A stretch of 64,000 nucleotides of DNA from Myxococcales bacterium UBA1660 (GTDB lineage: Bacteria; Myxococcota_A; Polyangia; Polyangiales; Houyiibacteriaceae), in contig DCLA01000061.1 of the NCBI GenBank assembly GCA_002320815.1, positions 1 to 64,000 of the forward strand, given 5' to 3'. Position 1 is the first letter of the stretch. Each line of letters starts with the position of its first letter. A model generated the notes under the pieces. That model was not told where the DNA came from, ran no database searches, and worked only from the letters and a program-made list of their open reading frames with translations. Shown here one piece after another: positions 53,055-61,730 of the stretch. Made by a program: the position numbers and the translations under genes.

Positions 53055-53915
53055 TCAGGGCGCGGTCCAGACGTACCCGGCGACGCCCTCGTAGCGGTAA
53101 CCCACGTTCGTGCTCGCGTTGTCCCGCTCGGGTGCGCTGGTCGTGTAGAAGTGGCTCCCGTCCCGGACGAGCCGATAGAGCGCCGTCGCGCCACAGGTCT
53201 CGGCGGGCGCCAGGTGCCCGAGGATCCCCTCGCTCGTCCCGCCCCCCTCGCAGGTCGAGCTGGTGGTGTAGAAGCGGCGCCCGTTGCCCTTGAGGCAGCG
53301 GTAGAAGGCCACCGTCCCGGGGACGTTCGCGGCGTAGAGGAAGAAGTAGTCGGCGGTCTCGAGGGTGAAGGGCGCGTTGCTCGCCTCGGCCAGGTTGGTC
53401 GAATAGAAGTGGCTGCCCTCGCCGCGCGCCCGGTGGACCCCGACCCGGCACCCGGGGATGGCCCCCTGGTCGCACTGTCCGTCGCAGTCGTCGTCGGCGA
53501 GGTTGCAGCTCTCCGCCGGCGGCGCGCAGCTCGGCGCGCAGGCGTCGGCGCAGGTGGTGGTCCCGGTGCTCCCACAGGCGGTCTCGCAGGCGGCGCCCGC
53601 GACGCAGGAGTCCATCGCCTCGCATCCGTTGAGGGGGTCCCCATCGCAGTCCCGGAAACCGCCGGTGCAGGTGCCCACCGCGCACTCGCCCGCGATGCAC
53701 TCCGCGCTCGCGTTGGCCACCACGCAGCTCCGGCCGCAGCCGCCGCAGTTCGACGGATCGGTCGTGGGGTCGACGCAGACCGAACCGCAGAGGGTCAGGA
53801 AGCACTCGGTGCCCGCGTCGTCGACCGTCGCGCCATCTCGACGGGCGGTCTCGGTGGAGCTGGAGGCGCAGGCGCTCCCGAGGAGCAGCGCGACCACGAC
53901 GGCGAACGAACGCAC
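53055..53915 (-). CDS. Cys-rich lipoprotein with DUF5648-like repeats
   Basis: 286 residues. GTG start with signal peptide ending in GSAC (Cys16). Residues 35-150 contain a dense series of cysteines in a pattern common in myxobacterial surface proteins (CGGCGRSC, CDGDPLNGCE, CETACGS, then CNLADDDCDGQCDQ, which is a MopE-like motif). The C-terminal 130 residues have three copies of the DUF5648-type repeat with the wording G-S/R-x-FY-T/S-T (GSHFYSTN, GRRFYTTSS, GSHFYTTS) followed by GYRYEG and a final tryptophan. This repeat is found in extracellular enzymes as an accessory domain. No catalytic part is present. A -35/-10 pair lies just upstream. Confidence 0.82.
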   Translation of the reverse strand: MRSFAVVVALLLGSACASSSTETARRDGATVDDAGTECFLTLCGSVCVDPTTDPSNCGGCGRSCVVANASAECIAGECAVGTCTGGFRDCDGDPLNGCEAMDSCVAGAACETACGSTGTTTCADACAPSCAPPAESCNLADDDCDGQCDQGAIPGCRVGVHRARGEGSHFYSTNLAEASNAPFTLETADYFFLYAANVPGTVAFYRCLKGNGRRFYTTSSTCEGGGTSEGILGHLAPAETCGATALYRLVRDGSHFYTTSAPERDNASTNVGYRYEGVAGYVWTAP

Positions 53916-53921
53916 GGCCGA

Positions 53922-53950
53922 AGGGTAGCCGATGTGCGGGCGCCTGTGAC
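53922..53950 (-). promoter_or_regulatory. Sigma70-like promoter, leaderless configuration
   Basis: On the minus strand GTCACA and TACCCT (53927-53922) are 17 bases apart, and the -10 ends six bases before the GTG start at 53915. Confidence 0.5.
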
Positions 53951-54121
53951 CATCCCGTGGACGAGGCCCCGTGACAAGCGGTCGCGATCGGCGGGGTTCC
54001 CGGTCCTCAACAGGTCCGGTCGACCCCGGCGGAGCGGCGCTCGGAGCGGGCGTTCCGTGCGGATCGGGCGTCCCCGCCGGGCCTCGGCACCTTGGCGCAC
54101 TTTTCGCAGAGCCCGACGTCA

Positions 54122-55741
54122 GTGCATCGTCTCCTCCCCCTCCTCCTCGCCCTCACCGCCTGCAACGGCGTGATCGGCGACATGAGCCCGCAGCCCGAGG
54201 ACGAGCCCGCCGAGGTCGGCCCCTACGCGCCCGCCGAGGCGGTGCTGCCGCGCCTCACCGGCGTCCAGTACCGCAACGTGCTGGTCGACGTCTTCGGGGA
54301 GCCGCTACCGGCGGTGACCCTGGAGCCGGACACCAACCCCTACCTCTTCTCCAACATCGGCGGCGCGACCACCACCCTCAGCGAGCGCGGCACGGCCCTC
54401 TACGACGACGCGGCCCACGCCATCGCCCAGGCGGTGGTGGGCGACGCCGCGCGGCGCACCGAGCTCTTCGGCTGCGAACCGGCCGCCCCCGGGGACGCCT
54501 GTGTCCCGGACGGTCTCGGGCGCATCGGCCGCCAGCTCTTTCGTCGTCCGCTGACCGCCGACGAAGAAGCCCGCTGGGTGAACGTGAGCGTCGAGCTCGC
54601 CGTCGGCGACCCCTGGCAGGGCGCCCGCTACGCCCTGGCCGGCATGCTCCAGTCGCCCTTCTTCCTCTACCGCGCGGAGATCGGCGATCCCATCGCCGGA
54701 GAGGACGGCTGGCGCCGCCTGAACGGCTACGAGCTGGCGAGCCGGCTGAGCTTCCTCTTCTGGAACACCGCCCCCGACGCCGAGCTCCTCGACGCCGCCG
54801 CCTCCGGCGCGCTGGACACCAAAGAGGGCGTCCTCGAGCAGGCCTGGCGCCTCCTCGAAGACGAGCGCGCCCGCGACGCCATCCAGCACTTCTTCGCCGA
54901 GTACCTGGACCTCGGTCGCCTCGAGGGCCTCGACCGGGACCCGGAGCGCTACGCCACCTTCACCCCGACCGTCGCCGCGTCCATGCGCAGCGAAGTCGAG
55001 CTCCTGGTCGACGACGTCGTCTTCCGCCGGGACACCGACGTCCGCGAGCTCTTCGCGACCCGGCAGACCTTCGTGAACGACGAGCTGGCGACCCTCTACG
55101 GGGTCGACGCCCCCGACGCGACGCCGATCACCTTCGTGCCCGTCGAGCTCCCCGAGAGCGGTCCCCGAGCGGGCATCCTGACCACCGCCGCCTTCCTGGC
55201 GATGAACGCGCACCCCACCGAGACGTCCCCGACCCTGCGCGGCAAGTACGTGCGGGAGCGGGTGCTCTGTCAGACGGTCCAACCGCCCCCGCCCGACGTG
55301 GTCACCGAGCTCGCCATGGGCGAAGAGGAGGCGGCGACCCTCCGTGAGCGCCTCGAGCAGCATCGACGGGATCCCGCCTGCGCGCCCTGCCACGCCTTCA
55401 TCGATCCGCCCGGGTTCCTCTTCGAGAGCTTCGACTCCATGGGCGGGCACCGCACTGAGGAGGCGGGCATGCCGGTGAACACCAGCGGCGACCTCGACGG
55501 CATCCCCCTCGCCGACGCCCGCGACCTGGCCACCATGCTCCGCGACGACCCCCGGGTCCCCCGGTGCATGGTCCGGCAGCTCCACCGGCACGCCACCGGC
55601 CGCCTCGAAGAGCAGAGCGAGATGGCCGCGCTCCTGGAACTCGAAGACACCTTCGCCGCGAGCGGCTACCGATTCCGAGACCTGCTGGTCGCCCTGGCCA
55701 CCAGCGAAGCCTTCCGCACCGTCCGTGAGGTGACCCCGTGA
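54122..55741 (+). CDS. DUF1592/DUF1588/DUF1585-type lipoprotein with a CxxCH heme motif
   Basis: 539 residues. The GTG start gives a signal peptide with lipobox LALTAC. The body follows the DUF1595-DUF1592-DUF1588-DUF1585 order of planctomycete/myxobacterial proteins: FRRPLTADEEARW, the SPFFLYRAE and YELASRLSFLFWNT strands, RAGILTTAAFLAMNAHPTETSPTLRGK (split: RAGILTTAAFLAMN, HPTETSPTLRGK), and CAPCHAFIDPPGF with a c-type heme motif (CAPCH). The C-terminal region has PRCMVRQLHRHATGR. Function is experimentally unassigned; genes of this type are nearly always followed by a DUF1552 gene, as here. Its TGA overlaps the GTG of that gene. About 200 bases upstream hold no other gene. Confidence 0.87.
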   Translation: MHRLLPLLLALTACNGVIGDMSPQPEDEPAEVGPYAPAEAVLPRLTGVQYRNVLVDVFGEPLPAVTLEPDTNPYLFSNIGGATTTLSERGTALYDDAAHAIAQAVVGDAARRTELFGCEPAAPGDACVPDGLGRIGRQLFRRPLTADEEARWVNVSVELAVGDPWQGARYALAGMLQSPFFLYRAEIGDPIAGEDGWRRLNGYELASRLSFLFWNTAPDAELLDAAASGALDTKEGVLEQAWRLLEDERARDAIQHFFAEYLDLGRLEGLDRDPERYATFTPTVAASMRSEVELLVDDVVFRRDTDVRELFATRQTFVNDELATLYGVDAPDATPITFVPVELPESGPRAGILTTAAFLAMNAHPTETSPTLRGKYVRERVLCQTVQPPPPDVVTELAMGEEEAATLRERLEQHRRDPACAPCHAFIDPPGFLFESFDSMGGHRTEEAGMPVNTSGDLDGIPLADARDLATMLRDDPRVPRCMVRQLHRHATGRLEEQSEMAALLELEDTFAASGYRFRDLLVALATSEAFRTVREVTP

Positions 55742-57090
55742 GCGCGTCCAAGAAGCTCTCCCGCCGCCGCTTCCTCCGCGGCGCCATCGGCGGCACCGCC
55801 GTCGCACTGGCCCTCCCCACCCTGGAGGCCACCCTCAGCTCCCGGGCCCGCGCCGAAGGCACCGGCGATCCCTTCTTCGGGGTCGTCTTCTGGGCCAACG
55901 GTCTGCCCTGGCACGCGGGCCACGGCGGCGAGCAGGCCAGCGCGGGGATGCCCGACCTCTGGACGCCCGCTGGCGCGACCGCCGAGTCGCCGCTCCTGGC
56001 CGAGCTCCAGCGCCACCGGGTCAGCGTGGCCACCGGCCTGCAGCCCCACACCGAGGTTCCCTCGACCCCGCCCGGCCAGGGCGACGGCCACATGCGCGGC
56101 TTCATGGTCGGCCTCACCGGCGACCGCATCCGGCCCGAAGGCTTCGATCATCCGTCGCACACCCTGACCGCCCTGCGGCCGACCCTCGACCAGTACATCG
56201 CGAAGCACCCGGACTTCTACGGGGACCTACCCACCCGCTTCCGTTCGGTGCAGGTCGGCGTGAGCACCGCCCGCTTCCACGACTACGGCCATTGGAACGC
56301 CGTCTCCTACAACGGGCCGGACTCGCTGAACCTACCCATCCTCCAGCCGAGTCAGCTCTACGCGCAGCTCTTCGCGGTGCCGCCCGGCGCCGACGTCCTC
56401 GAGCGTCGCGCGCGCTTGCTCGACGCGGTCATGGACGACGCCCGGAGCCTGCAATCGCAGCTCGGCGCCGGCGACCGCATGCGCGTCGAGGCGCACCTGG
56501 ATCATCTCAGCGAGATCCAGCGGCGCTTCAGCATCGGCGCCGGCACCTGCGAGGCCCCCGCGCCTCCGTCGGACGGCGGGGACCTCCTGCAGAAGACCGA
56601 GACCATGGGCCAGCTCCTGGCCGTCGCGCTGCAGTGCAACCTGACCCGGGTCTTCTCCTTCATGCTCACCTCGCCGGCGACGACCCACGTCTTCTCGAAC
56701 CTCGGCGTGCCCGACGGCATGCACAAGACCTGTCACGACGGGCATTGGGAGCGCGTGCGCGCCATCGCCGCCCACCAGATGGCCGCCTTCGCACGTTTCC
56801 TGGATACCCTGGAGGCCACCGAGGAACCGACCGGCGGCACGCTGATGGACCGCGCCTGCATCCTCGGCGTGAGCGAGTACGGCGAGGGCTGGAAGCACGG
56901 CACCCGCGAGCTCCCGGTGGTCCTCGCCGGTGGCGCCAGCGGCGCCCTGGCCCGCGGGGTCCACGTCCGGGAAGACGGCGGCAACGTGGTGAAGGCCCAC
57001 CTCACCATTCTCCGCGCCCTCGGCCTCGAGCACGAGAGCTGGGGCTGGAACGGCGGCGAGGTCCGGGACCACCTCCCGGGCCTCATCTGA
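55738..57090 (+). CDS. Tat-exported DUF1552 protein
   Basis: 450 residues. The N-terminus has a twin-arginine signal (SRRRFLRGAIGG and a hydrophobic stretch ending in ARA). The rest matches the DUF1552 family: FFGVVFWANGLPWH, QGDGHMRGFM, the NLTRVFSFMLTSPATTH core and CHDGHWERV. Family members resemble alkaline-phosphatase-fold (DUF1501-like) exported proteins, but the reaction is unknown. The GTG start overlaps the stop of the DUF1592-type gene by four bases, so the two are co-translated. It is convergent with a second DUF1552 gene, with a hairpin between. Tat export implies folding, possibly with a metal, before secretion. Confidence 0.87.
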   Translation: MSASKKLSRRRFLRGAIGGTAVALALPTLEATLSSRARAEGTGDPFFGVVFWANGLPWHAGHGGEQASAGMPDLWTPAGATAESPLLAELQRHRVSVATGLQPHTEVPSTPPGQGDGHMRGFMVGLTGDRIRPEGFDHPSHTLTALRPTLDQYIAKHPDFYGDLPTRFRSVQVGVSTARFHDYGHWNAVSYNGPDSLNLPILQPSQLYAQLFAVPPGADVLERRARLLDAVMDDARSLQSQLGAGDRMRVEAHLDHLSEIQRRFSIGAGTCEAPAPPSDGGDLLQKTETMGQLLAVALQCNLTRVFSFMLTSPATTHVFSNLGVPDGMHKTCHDGHWERVRAIAAHQMAAFARFLDTLEATEEPTGGTLMDRACILGVSEYGEGWKHGTRELPVVLAGGASGALARGVHVREDGGNVVKAHLTILRALGLEHESWGWNGGEVRDHLPGLI

Positions 57091-57097
57091 AGCCGGG

Positions 57098-57121
57098 CCC
57101 GAGCTCCGATTCGAGCTCGGG
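57098..57121. terminator. Bidirectional hairpin between convergent DUF1552 genes
   Basis: CCCGAGCTC (57098-57106) and GAGCTCGGG (57113-57121) form a 9-bp stem with a 6-nt loop, eight bases after one stop and 12 bases from the other. Confidence 0.65.
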
Positions 57122-57132
57122 GTCCGTCTGCT

Positions 57133-58641
57133 TCAGACCAGGAGTTCGGGCAGGACCCCGCCCGCGAGTCGCGCGCCCGGGTCGCCGAAGCCCGCCAGGG
57201 TCCCGGCGCGATCAGCGGCGGCTTCGCCGAGCGTGACTCCGTAGGTGCTCCACAGGTTCAGCAGCTCTCGGCGCTGGTCGGAGCCGTAGCGGACGTCCGG
57301 GTAGAAGATCGCGCGGTTGCCGGTGTTCACGCCCATGCCCCCGCCACCGATGATCAGCGTCGGGAACTCCCGGGCGTTGGCGTGGTGACCCACGCCGTTG
57401 TCGGGCAAGTAGGTGATCACGGTGTGGTCCAGCATGGACCCCTCGCCGCCCGGCTCCGGCATCGCCTGGAGCTTCGCCGCCAGGGACGCGACGGCGTCCA
57501 GCTCCTGGGTCCAGGCGGCCCGCAGCTCACTCCGGCGCTGCCGCTTCTCGTCGGCCTCGGAGCTGTCCGCGCCCTCGCCCGAATACGGATGGTAGAGCGG
57601 CCCGTGGCTGCTGTCGGCGAGGGTCACCGGGCCCAGCTCGTAGGGGAAGTCCCAGCCCCCGTCGCCGGCGCCCAGGGACACCACCGCCACCCGCGTGAGG
57701 TCCGCCTGGAACGCGGCCGCGACCACGTCGAGGGTGAACTCCTTCTGCTGCGCCGGGGTCACCTCGCCCACCGGCGCCGCCGGAGCCAGGTCCAGCCGCC
57801 CCGCCCAGGTCTCCGTGCGCTCCCGGAGGATCGCCAGGTCGTCGAGCTGACCGCCGGCCGCCGCGGCCATCCGCGCTGCAGCGACGCCGCGCCGGTCCCC
57901 GAGGGCCTCCTGCGCGCGGAGCGCGTCGGTCTGGGAGAACTCCAGGAGGCGCCGCCGGTACTCGAGCGCCTCGAGCCCGGCCGCGTCCACGAAGGGCCGC
58001 ACGTAGGCGTTCCACACCGCGTCCGCCGAGTAGAGCACCGGGACCGCCGCGTTGCGCCCGGCCGCGCACATCCCGTAGCCGATGCTCCGGTTGCCCCGGC
58101 CCGCCCCGATGCGGATGGCGGCCAAGGGCGCGCGGCCCTCTCCGACGCCGCGCACGGCCTCGAGCCCCGCCAATCGGTGGTCGATGGTCTCCCCGCCGGG
58201 GCGGCCGGCGATGGTGCGCCACGAAGAGAGCACGCCATGGCCGGTGGAATGCCCGCCCCCGGTCACCATCGACGACAGCCCGTAGACCATGGCGCACTGG
58301 TCGAGGAGCCCGGCGCTCTCGAACGCACGAAGCCCCGGCGCGCCGCTCAGCGCACCCGAGAGCACGTGGGTGCTGGTCTGATCCTCGGCGTAGTAGCCCT
58401 CGGCGTAGCCGGAGCCCCACCAGTGCTCCTCCTTCACCGGGTAGCCGCGGGTGTCACCGATCCAGCCGCGGGTCGCCTCGGACATGGTGATCTGCGCGTC
58501 GTAGCCATTGCCGCTGACCACGAACACGAAGCGCTTCGGGGTCGCGGCCTGCGCTCGCGCGCGCCAGGGCCGAGCGAGCGAGCCCGCGACGGCGGAGGCG
58601 CCCAGGCCGGTGAGGAAGGTGCGGCGGTTCATCTTGGTCAT
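57133..58641 (-). CDS. Tat-exported DUF1552 protein, paralogue of the convergent gene
   Basis: 502 residues. Tat signal MNRRTFLTGLGASAVAGS with cleavage after ARAQA. DUF1552-like core: FVFVVSGNGYDAQ, GGGHSTGHGVLSS, the ADLTRVAVVSLGAGDGGWD region and VITYLPDNGVGHHANAREFP, where clustered His and Asp residues may bind metal. It is only distantly similar to the 450-residue protein encoded opposite, so the two operons are old paralogues or independent acquisitions rather than a recent duplication. Its ATG overlaps the TGA of the upstream DUF1592-type gene (ATGA), giving the same gene order and coupling as in the facing operon. Confidence 0.85.
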   Translation of the reverse strand: MTKMNRRTFLTGLGASAVAGSLARPWRARAQAATPKRFVFVVSGNGYDAQITMSEATRGWIGDTRGYPVKEEHWWGSGYAEGYYAEDQTSTHVLSGALSGAPGLRAFESAGLLDQCAMVYGLSSMVTGGGHSTGHGVLSSWRTIAGRPGGETIDHRLAGLEAVRGVGEGRAPLAAIRIGAGRGNRSIGYGMCAAGRNAAVPVLYSADAVWNAYVRPFVDAAGLEALEYRRRLLEFSQTDALRAQEALGDRRGVAAARMAAAAGGQLDDLAILRERTETWAGRLDLAPAAPVGEVTPAQQKEFTLDVVAAAFQADLTRVAVVSLGAGDGGWDFPYELGPVTLADSSHGPLYHPYSGEGADSSEADEKRQRRSELRAAWTQELDAVASLAAKLQAMPEPGGEGSMLDHTVITYLPDNGVGHHANAREFPTLIIGGGGMGVNTGNRAIFYPDVRYGSDQRRELLNLWSTYGVTLGEAAADRAGTLAGFGDPGARLAGGVLPELLV

Positions 58642-61307
58642 CGGTCGCCCTCGGTGCGGATCAGGAAGCTCTCGTGGGTGAGCAGCGCCTCCAGGGCGCC
58701 GAGGAACGAGCCCCCCTCGAAGGCGGTCTCCATGTCGGCGAGCACGCAGGCGTCGGCCGGCGTCTCGTAGCGTCGGGCGAAGAAGCGGAACACGTGCCGC
58801 AGGAAGCAGCGGCGCGCGTGGGGGTCTTCCGCCAGGAGCTGCGTGAGCTCCACCGCGTCGTTCACCTCGACCCGCGAGCTGCTCCCGGGCCAGTAGCGGA
58901 TGCGCGCGCTCCCGTCGGGCGCGTGGCCGTGGTCGTCCTCGCGGACGAAGCCGGCGTGGTTGAATATCTCGAAGGCCAAACCGAGCTCGTTCATTCGGCC
59001 GTGGCAGGCCGCGTTTGCGCAGAGGGGACTCGACGAGGTCCGCTCGCCGATGGGGAGCGTGAGGTCCCCGAAGGTGTCGATGATCCGGTCTCGGGCCCGG
59101 TCGTCTTCTCCCGCGGGCGCGAGCTGGGCCTCGAGGTTCACCAGGTCGAGCCCGGCGACGTCCTCGCAGAAAAGGTGCTCGCGGATCCAGTGCCCGCGCA
59201 GCACCACGCTCGGTCCGTCTTCTTCGTTGCCGCCATGGGCGGTGAGCCAGGCCGGGTGGGTGAGCACGCCGGAGCGCTGGTCTTCGGGCATCGTGACCCA
59301 GCGCTCGTCGGCGGCGGGGTCCGTGGCGATGGCCGCGTCGTCGCCCACGGCGAGGGACGCCGCCTCGCTCTCCTCGATGGGGTTCACGTCATAGACGCTG
59401 GCCATCATGTGGAACCCGCGGAACGAGAGCCCCATGCAGCCGCCGAGGGGCGCTCCCTCGTCGTCGTAGCCGACCATCATGCACCGCGAGCCGTCCTCGC
59501 AGCAGCCCTCGCCGCCCGGTCGCTGGCAGACCATGGGATCACACGACGCCGACGCGCGGACGCCGCGACCTTGGAAGCCCTCGGTGGCGGTGAGCGAGGC
59601 CGGGACGCGGTAGGTGCGGCTGGTGAGCAGCTCTCGGAACACGTCGCGGCCCTCGCGCTCGGCGGTGATGACCGCGCGGGCGATGAAGTCGTCGAGCTGA
59701 TCCACCATGGGCGGCTCGCCGTGGGCGGGTCGGTTGGGGTTCGCGCCGTCGCGCTCGAGGGTGTATCCGCCGTCCACCGGACCGCGCTGGTAGTTGTCCA
59801 TCCAGGGGGCCGCCCAGCGACTGGTCGCCGCGGGGTCGTCCTTCGCCTTGGTGGGCGCCTTGGCGTAGTCGAAGTACTCGCGGAAGAAGCGCGCCAGCTG
59901 GGGCGCGAGCCAATAGCGACCCCGTCGCGGCCGGCGCCAGCGGCCCTGGGTGCGCTCGTCGTAGTAGACGTCTGGCCGCGCGGTCTCCTCGCTCGCCGAG
60001 AACTCGCCGCCGACGTGTCCGCCGTCGAGCGCGAGCACGGACCCGATGAAGGCCTCGGCGTCCGCCACCGAGTTCAGCTCGCCCGCGTCGCGGAGCCGCC
60101 GGAACTCGTCGACCCAGCCGAGCTCGGGTCGGGTCACCGTACCCACCTCGGCCCCGTTCATGGGCGCCGTGCCCAACGTGGCCGCCAGCTCGGCGCCCCA
60201 TTCGTCGGCGGTGAGCACCCCGGCCTCGTCGCCCTGCAGCGAGCGGTGGAGCGTCCCGAACATCATCATCGAGGCCTCAACCACCCGGTCCCGGGTGCGC
60301 AGTCGGTGGACGGCATCGGTCTCCAGCGCGAGCTCGGCGTCGAGGAAGCCCACGAGCTGGTCCACCTCACCATCCGTCGGTCGCCGCTGGAGCGCGTGCC
60401 GCTCGAGGAGCGCGGTCACGTACTCGCGCTTGCAGGCAGTGTCGGCGAGCACCTCGTCGGTGGGTCGTCCCTCGTCGGTCAGGCAGGCGAGGCGCGTCCG
60501 GGTCGCCTCGTCCAGGCTCTGGAACCAGAGCCGGTTGGGCTCGTTGGCGCCTCGCCGCCCGCTGCGACTGCTCCCGTCGCCGTTGCGGTCGCTCTCGCGG
60601 AAGGAGCGCGAGGTGTCCAGCACGTCCAGGTGCAGGCCGAGGATCGTCGAGTCCAGGGTCCCCCCGAGGGTCCCGGTGGAGAAGGGCCGGGCCTCGTTGG
60701 AGAAGGGCGTCCCCGCGAGGGCCGAGTCCTGGAGGTAGCCGCCGGCCCGATGGATGAACTCGTCGCGGGTCATCAGCGCATGGTCCGGCGCGAACGCGCT
60801 CGGCTCGGTGCAGGTGAACAGCGTCTCCTGTGGGTACGAGTTGGGGGAGGCCGGCGGGAGCGGGGGCTGGTCGATGCAGTCGGCCCGCGCGCCGAGCTCG
60901 ATCCACCGCTCCAGCATCGCCACCGCCTCCGGCGGGTTCTCGACTCGGGTCGGCGGCATGATCTCGTGCGGGTCCTCGGGATCGATGCGCTCCATCAACC
61001 CGGCTTCGGGATCGCCCGCGACGAACATCCGGTTCTCGACCAGCGAGGCCAGGTTCCCCGCGGCGAGGAAGGGCCGCCGCGCCCCCACCGGCCCGTGGCA
61101 GCCGGCGTGGCTGCAGGTGGACTCCAGCCAGCCGCCCACCTGCTCCTGGAGCGCGGTCTGCTCCTCGGAGCACGGGTCGCCGGGACCGGCGTCCTCGTTG
61201 GGGCCACCCCCCGATCCTCCTCCGATGGTCCCGCGGCATCCCGCGTTCGGCGCCAAGGCGAGCGCCGCGCACACCGCGACACCCAGGCTTCTCGAAAGTC
61301 CACGCAC
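58638..61307 (-). CDS. Large DUF1592/DUF1588-type protein with two CX4CH motifs
   Basis: 889 residues. GTG start with signal peptide VRGLSRSLGVAVCAALALAP and a possible lipobox (NAGC). Residues about 35-130 form a cytochrome-like module with CSHAGCH, and the C-terminal DUF1588-like part has CANAACH; both are CX4CH rather than the canonical CxxCH. The central region is longer than in the 54122 product and includes CQRPGGEGCCEDGSRC. The end (RRCFLRHVFRFFARRYE, GGSFLGALEALLTHESF) matches DUF1588/DUF1585. The start is the only one giving a signal sequence. It is followed with a 4-base overlap by the DUF1552 gene and is divergent from the small TerB-like gene. Confidence 0.82.
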   Translation of the reverse strand: MRGLSRSLGVAVCAALALAPNAGCRGTIGGGSGGGPNEDAGPGDPCSEEQTALQEQVGGWLESTCSHAGCHGPVGARRPFLAAGNLASLVENRMFVAGDPEAGLMERIDPEDPHEIMPPTRVENPPEAVAMLERWIELGARADCIDQPPLPPASPNSYPQETLFTCTEPSAFAPDHALMTRDEFIHRAGGYLQDSALAGTPFSNEARPFSTGTLGGTLDSTILGLHLDVLDTSRSFRESDRNGDGSSRSGRRGANEPNRLWFQSLDEATRTRLACLTDEGRPTDEVLADTACKREYVTALLERHALQRRPTDGEVDQLVGFLDAELALETDAVHRLRTRDRVVEASMMMFGTLHRSLQGDEAGVLTADEWGAELAATLGTAPMNGAEVGTVTRPELGWVDEFRRLRDAGELNSVADAEAFIGSVLALDGGHVGGEFSASEETARPDVYYDERTQGRWRRPRRGRYWLAPQLARFFREYFDYAKAPTKAKDDPAATSRWAAPWMDNYQRGPVDGGYTLERDGANPNRPAHGEPPMVDQLDDFIARAVITAEREGRDVFRELLTSRTYRVPASLTATEGFQGRGVRASASCDPMVCQRPGGEGCCEDGSRCMMVGYDDEGAPLGGCMGLSFRGFHMMASVYDVNPIEESEAASLAVGDDAAIATDPAADERWVTMPEDQRSGVLTHPAWLTAHGGNEEDGPSVVLRGHWIREHLFCEDVAGLDLVNLEAQLAPAGEDDRARDRIIDTFGDLTLPIGERTSSSPLCANAACHGRMNELGLAFEIFNHAGFVREDDHGHAPDGSARIRYWPGSSSRVEVNDAVELTQLLAEDPHARRCFLRHVFRFFARRYETPADACVLADMETAFEGGSFLGALEALLTHESFLIRTEGDR

Positions 61308-61382
61308 GGGGGTAGGAGCCCCGAGGTCCCCGGAGCGGCTCACGGGAAGCGGTTCCGCCGACCTCGGCCCACCCGAATCGGT

Positions 61383-61388
61383 TATGCT
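61383..61388 (+). promoter_or_regulatory. -10 hexamer (TATGCT), leaderless spacing
   Basis: TATGCT ends six bases before the GTG at 61395. A GACC-containing -35-like sequence lies about 19 bases upstream. Confidence 0.45.
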
Positions 61389-61394
61389 CGCCCC

Positions 61395-61730
61395 GTGCGA
61401 TTCGACGAGCTCGAAGAACGGGAGCAGCTGGCCCTGACGGGCCTCGTCCGCCTCATGGTCCGCATGGACGGCCAGTTCTCCCCCGGGGAAGTCGACGCCG
61501 TCGCCGCCCTCGCCCGGGAAGTCGGCGCCGGTGGCTTCTGGGCCACCATGGCCCGTGCCCAGACCATCGAGATGGACGAGCTCGGCAAGCAGGTCGAGCA
61601 GGTCCGCCCCGCCGTCCGCGAGTGGATGTACGGCGTCCTCGTCGGCCTCGCCGCCGTCGACGGCATCGAGGAGAGCGAGTCCGAGCTCCTGACCTGGCTG
61701 ATGGACATCTGGGAGATGCACGCCGACTGA
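61395..61730 (+). CDS. Small TerB-like helical protein
   Basis: 111 residues, acidic and all-helical, with no signal peptide. Two repeats of the pattern hydrophobic helix-x-D-G-x-hydrophobic-E (LVRLMVRMDGQFSPGEVDA and GLAAVDGIEESESELL) resemble the TerB (tellurite-resistance) fold, in which such acidic turns bind metal. Assignment is by pattern only. The GTG start has a -10 hexamer at leaderless spacing and no ribosome-binding site. It is divergent from the 889-residue DUF1592-type gene and followed by a 414-base gene-free stretch. Confidence 0.7.
   Translation: MRFDELEEREQLALTGLVRLMVRMDGQFSPGEVDAVAALAREVGAGGFWATMARAQTIEMDELGKQVEQVRPAVREWMYGVLVGLAAVDGIEESESELLTWLMDIWEMHAD

Noticed and set aside
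54092..54108. Sigma54-like promoter (TTGGC ... TCGCA with GG-N10-GC spacing) before the DUF1592-type gene
   Set aside because: The -12 element would place the transcription start about three bases before the GTG, and no enhancer-binding regulator gene is nearby; a single chance match is likely in this base composition.
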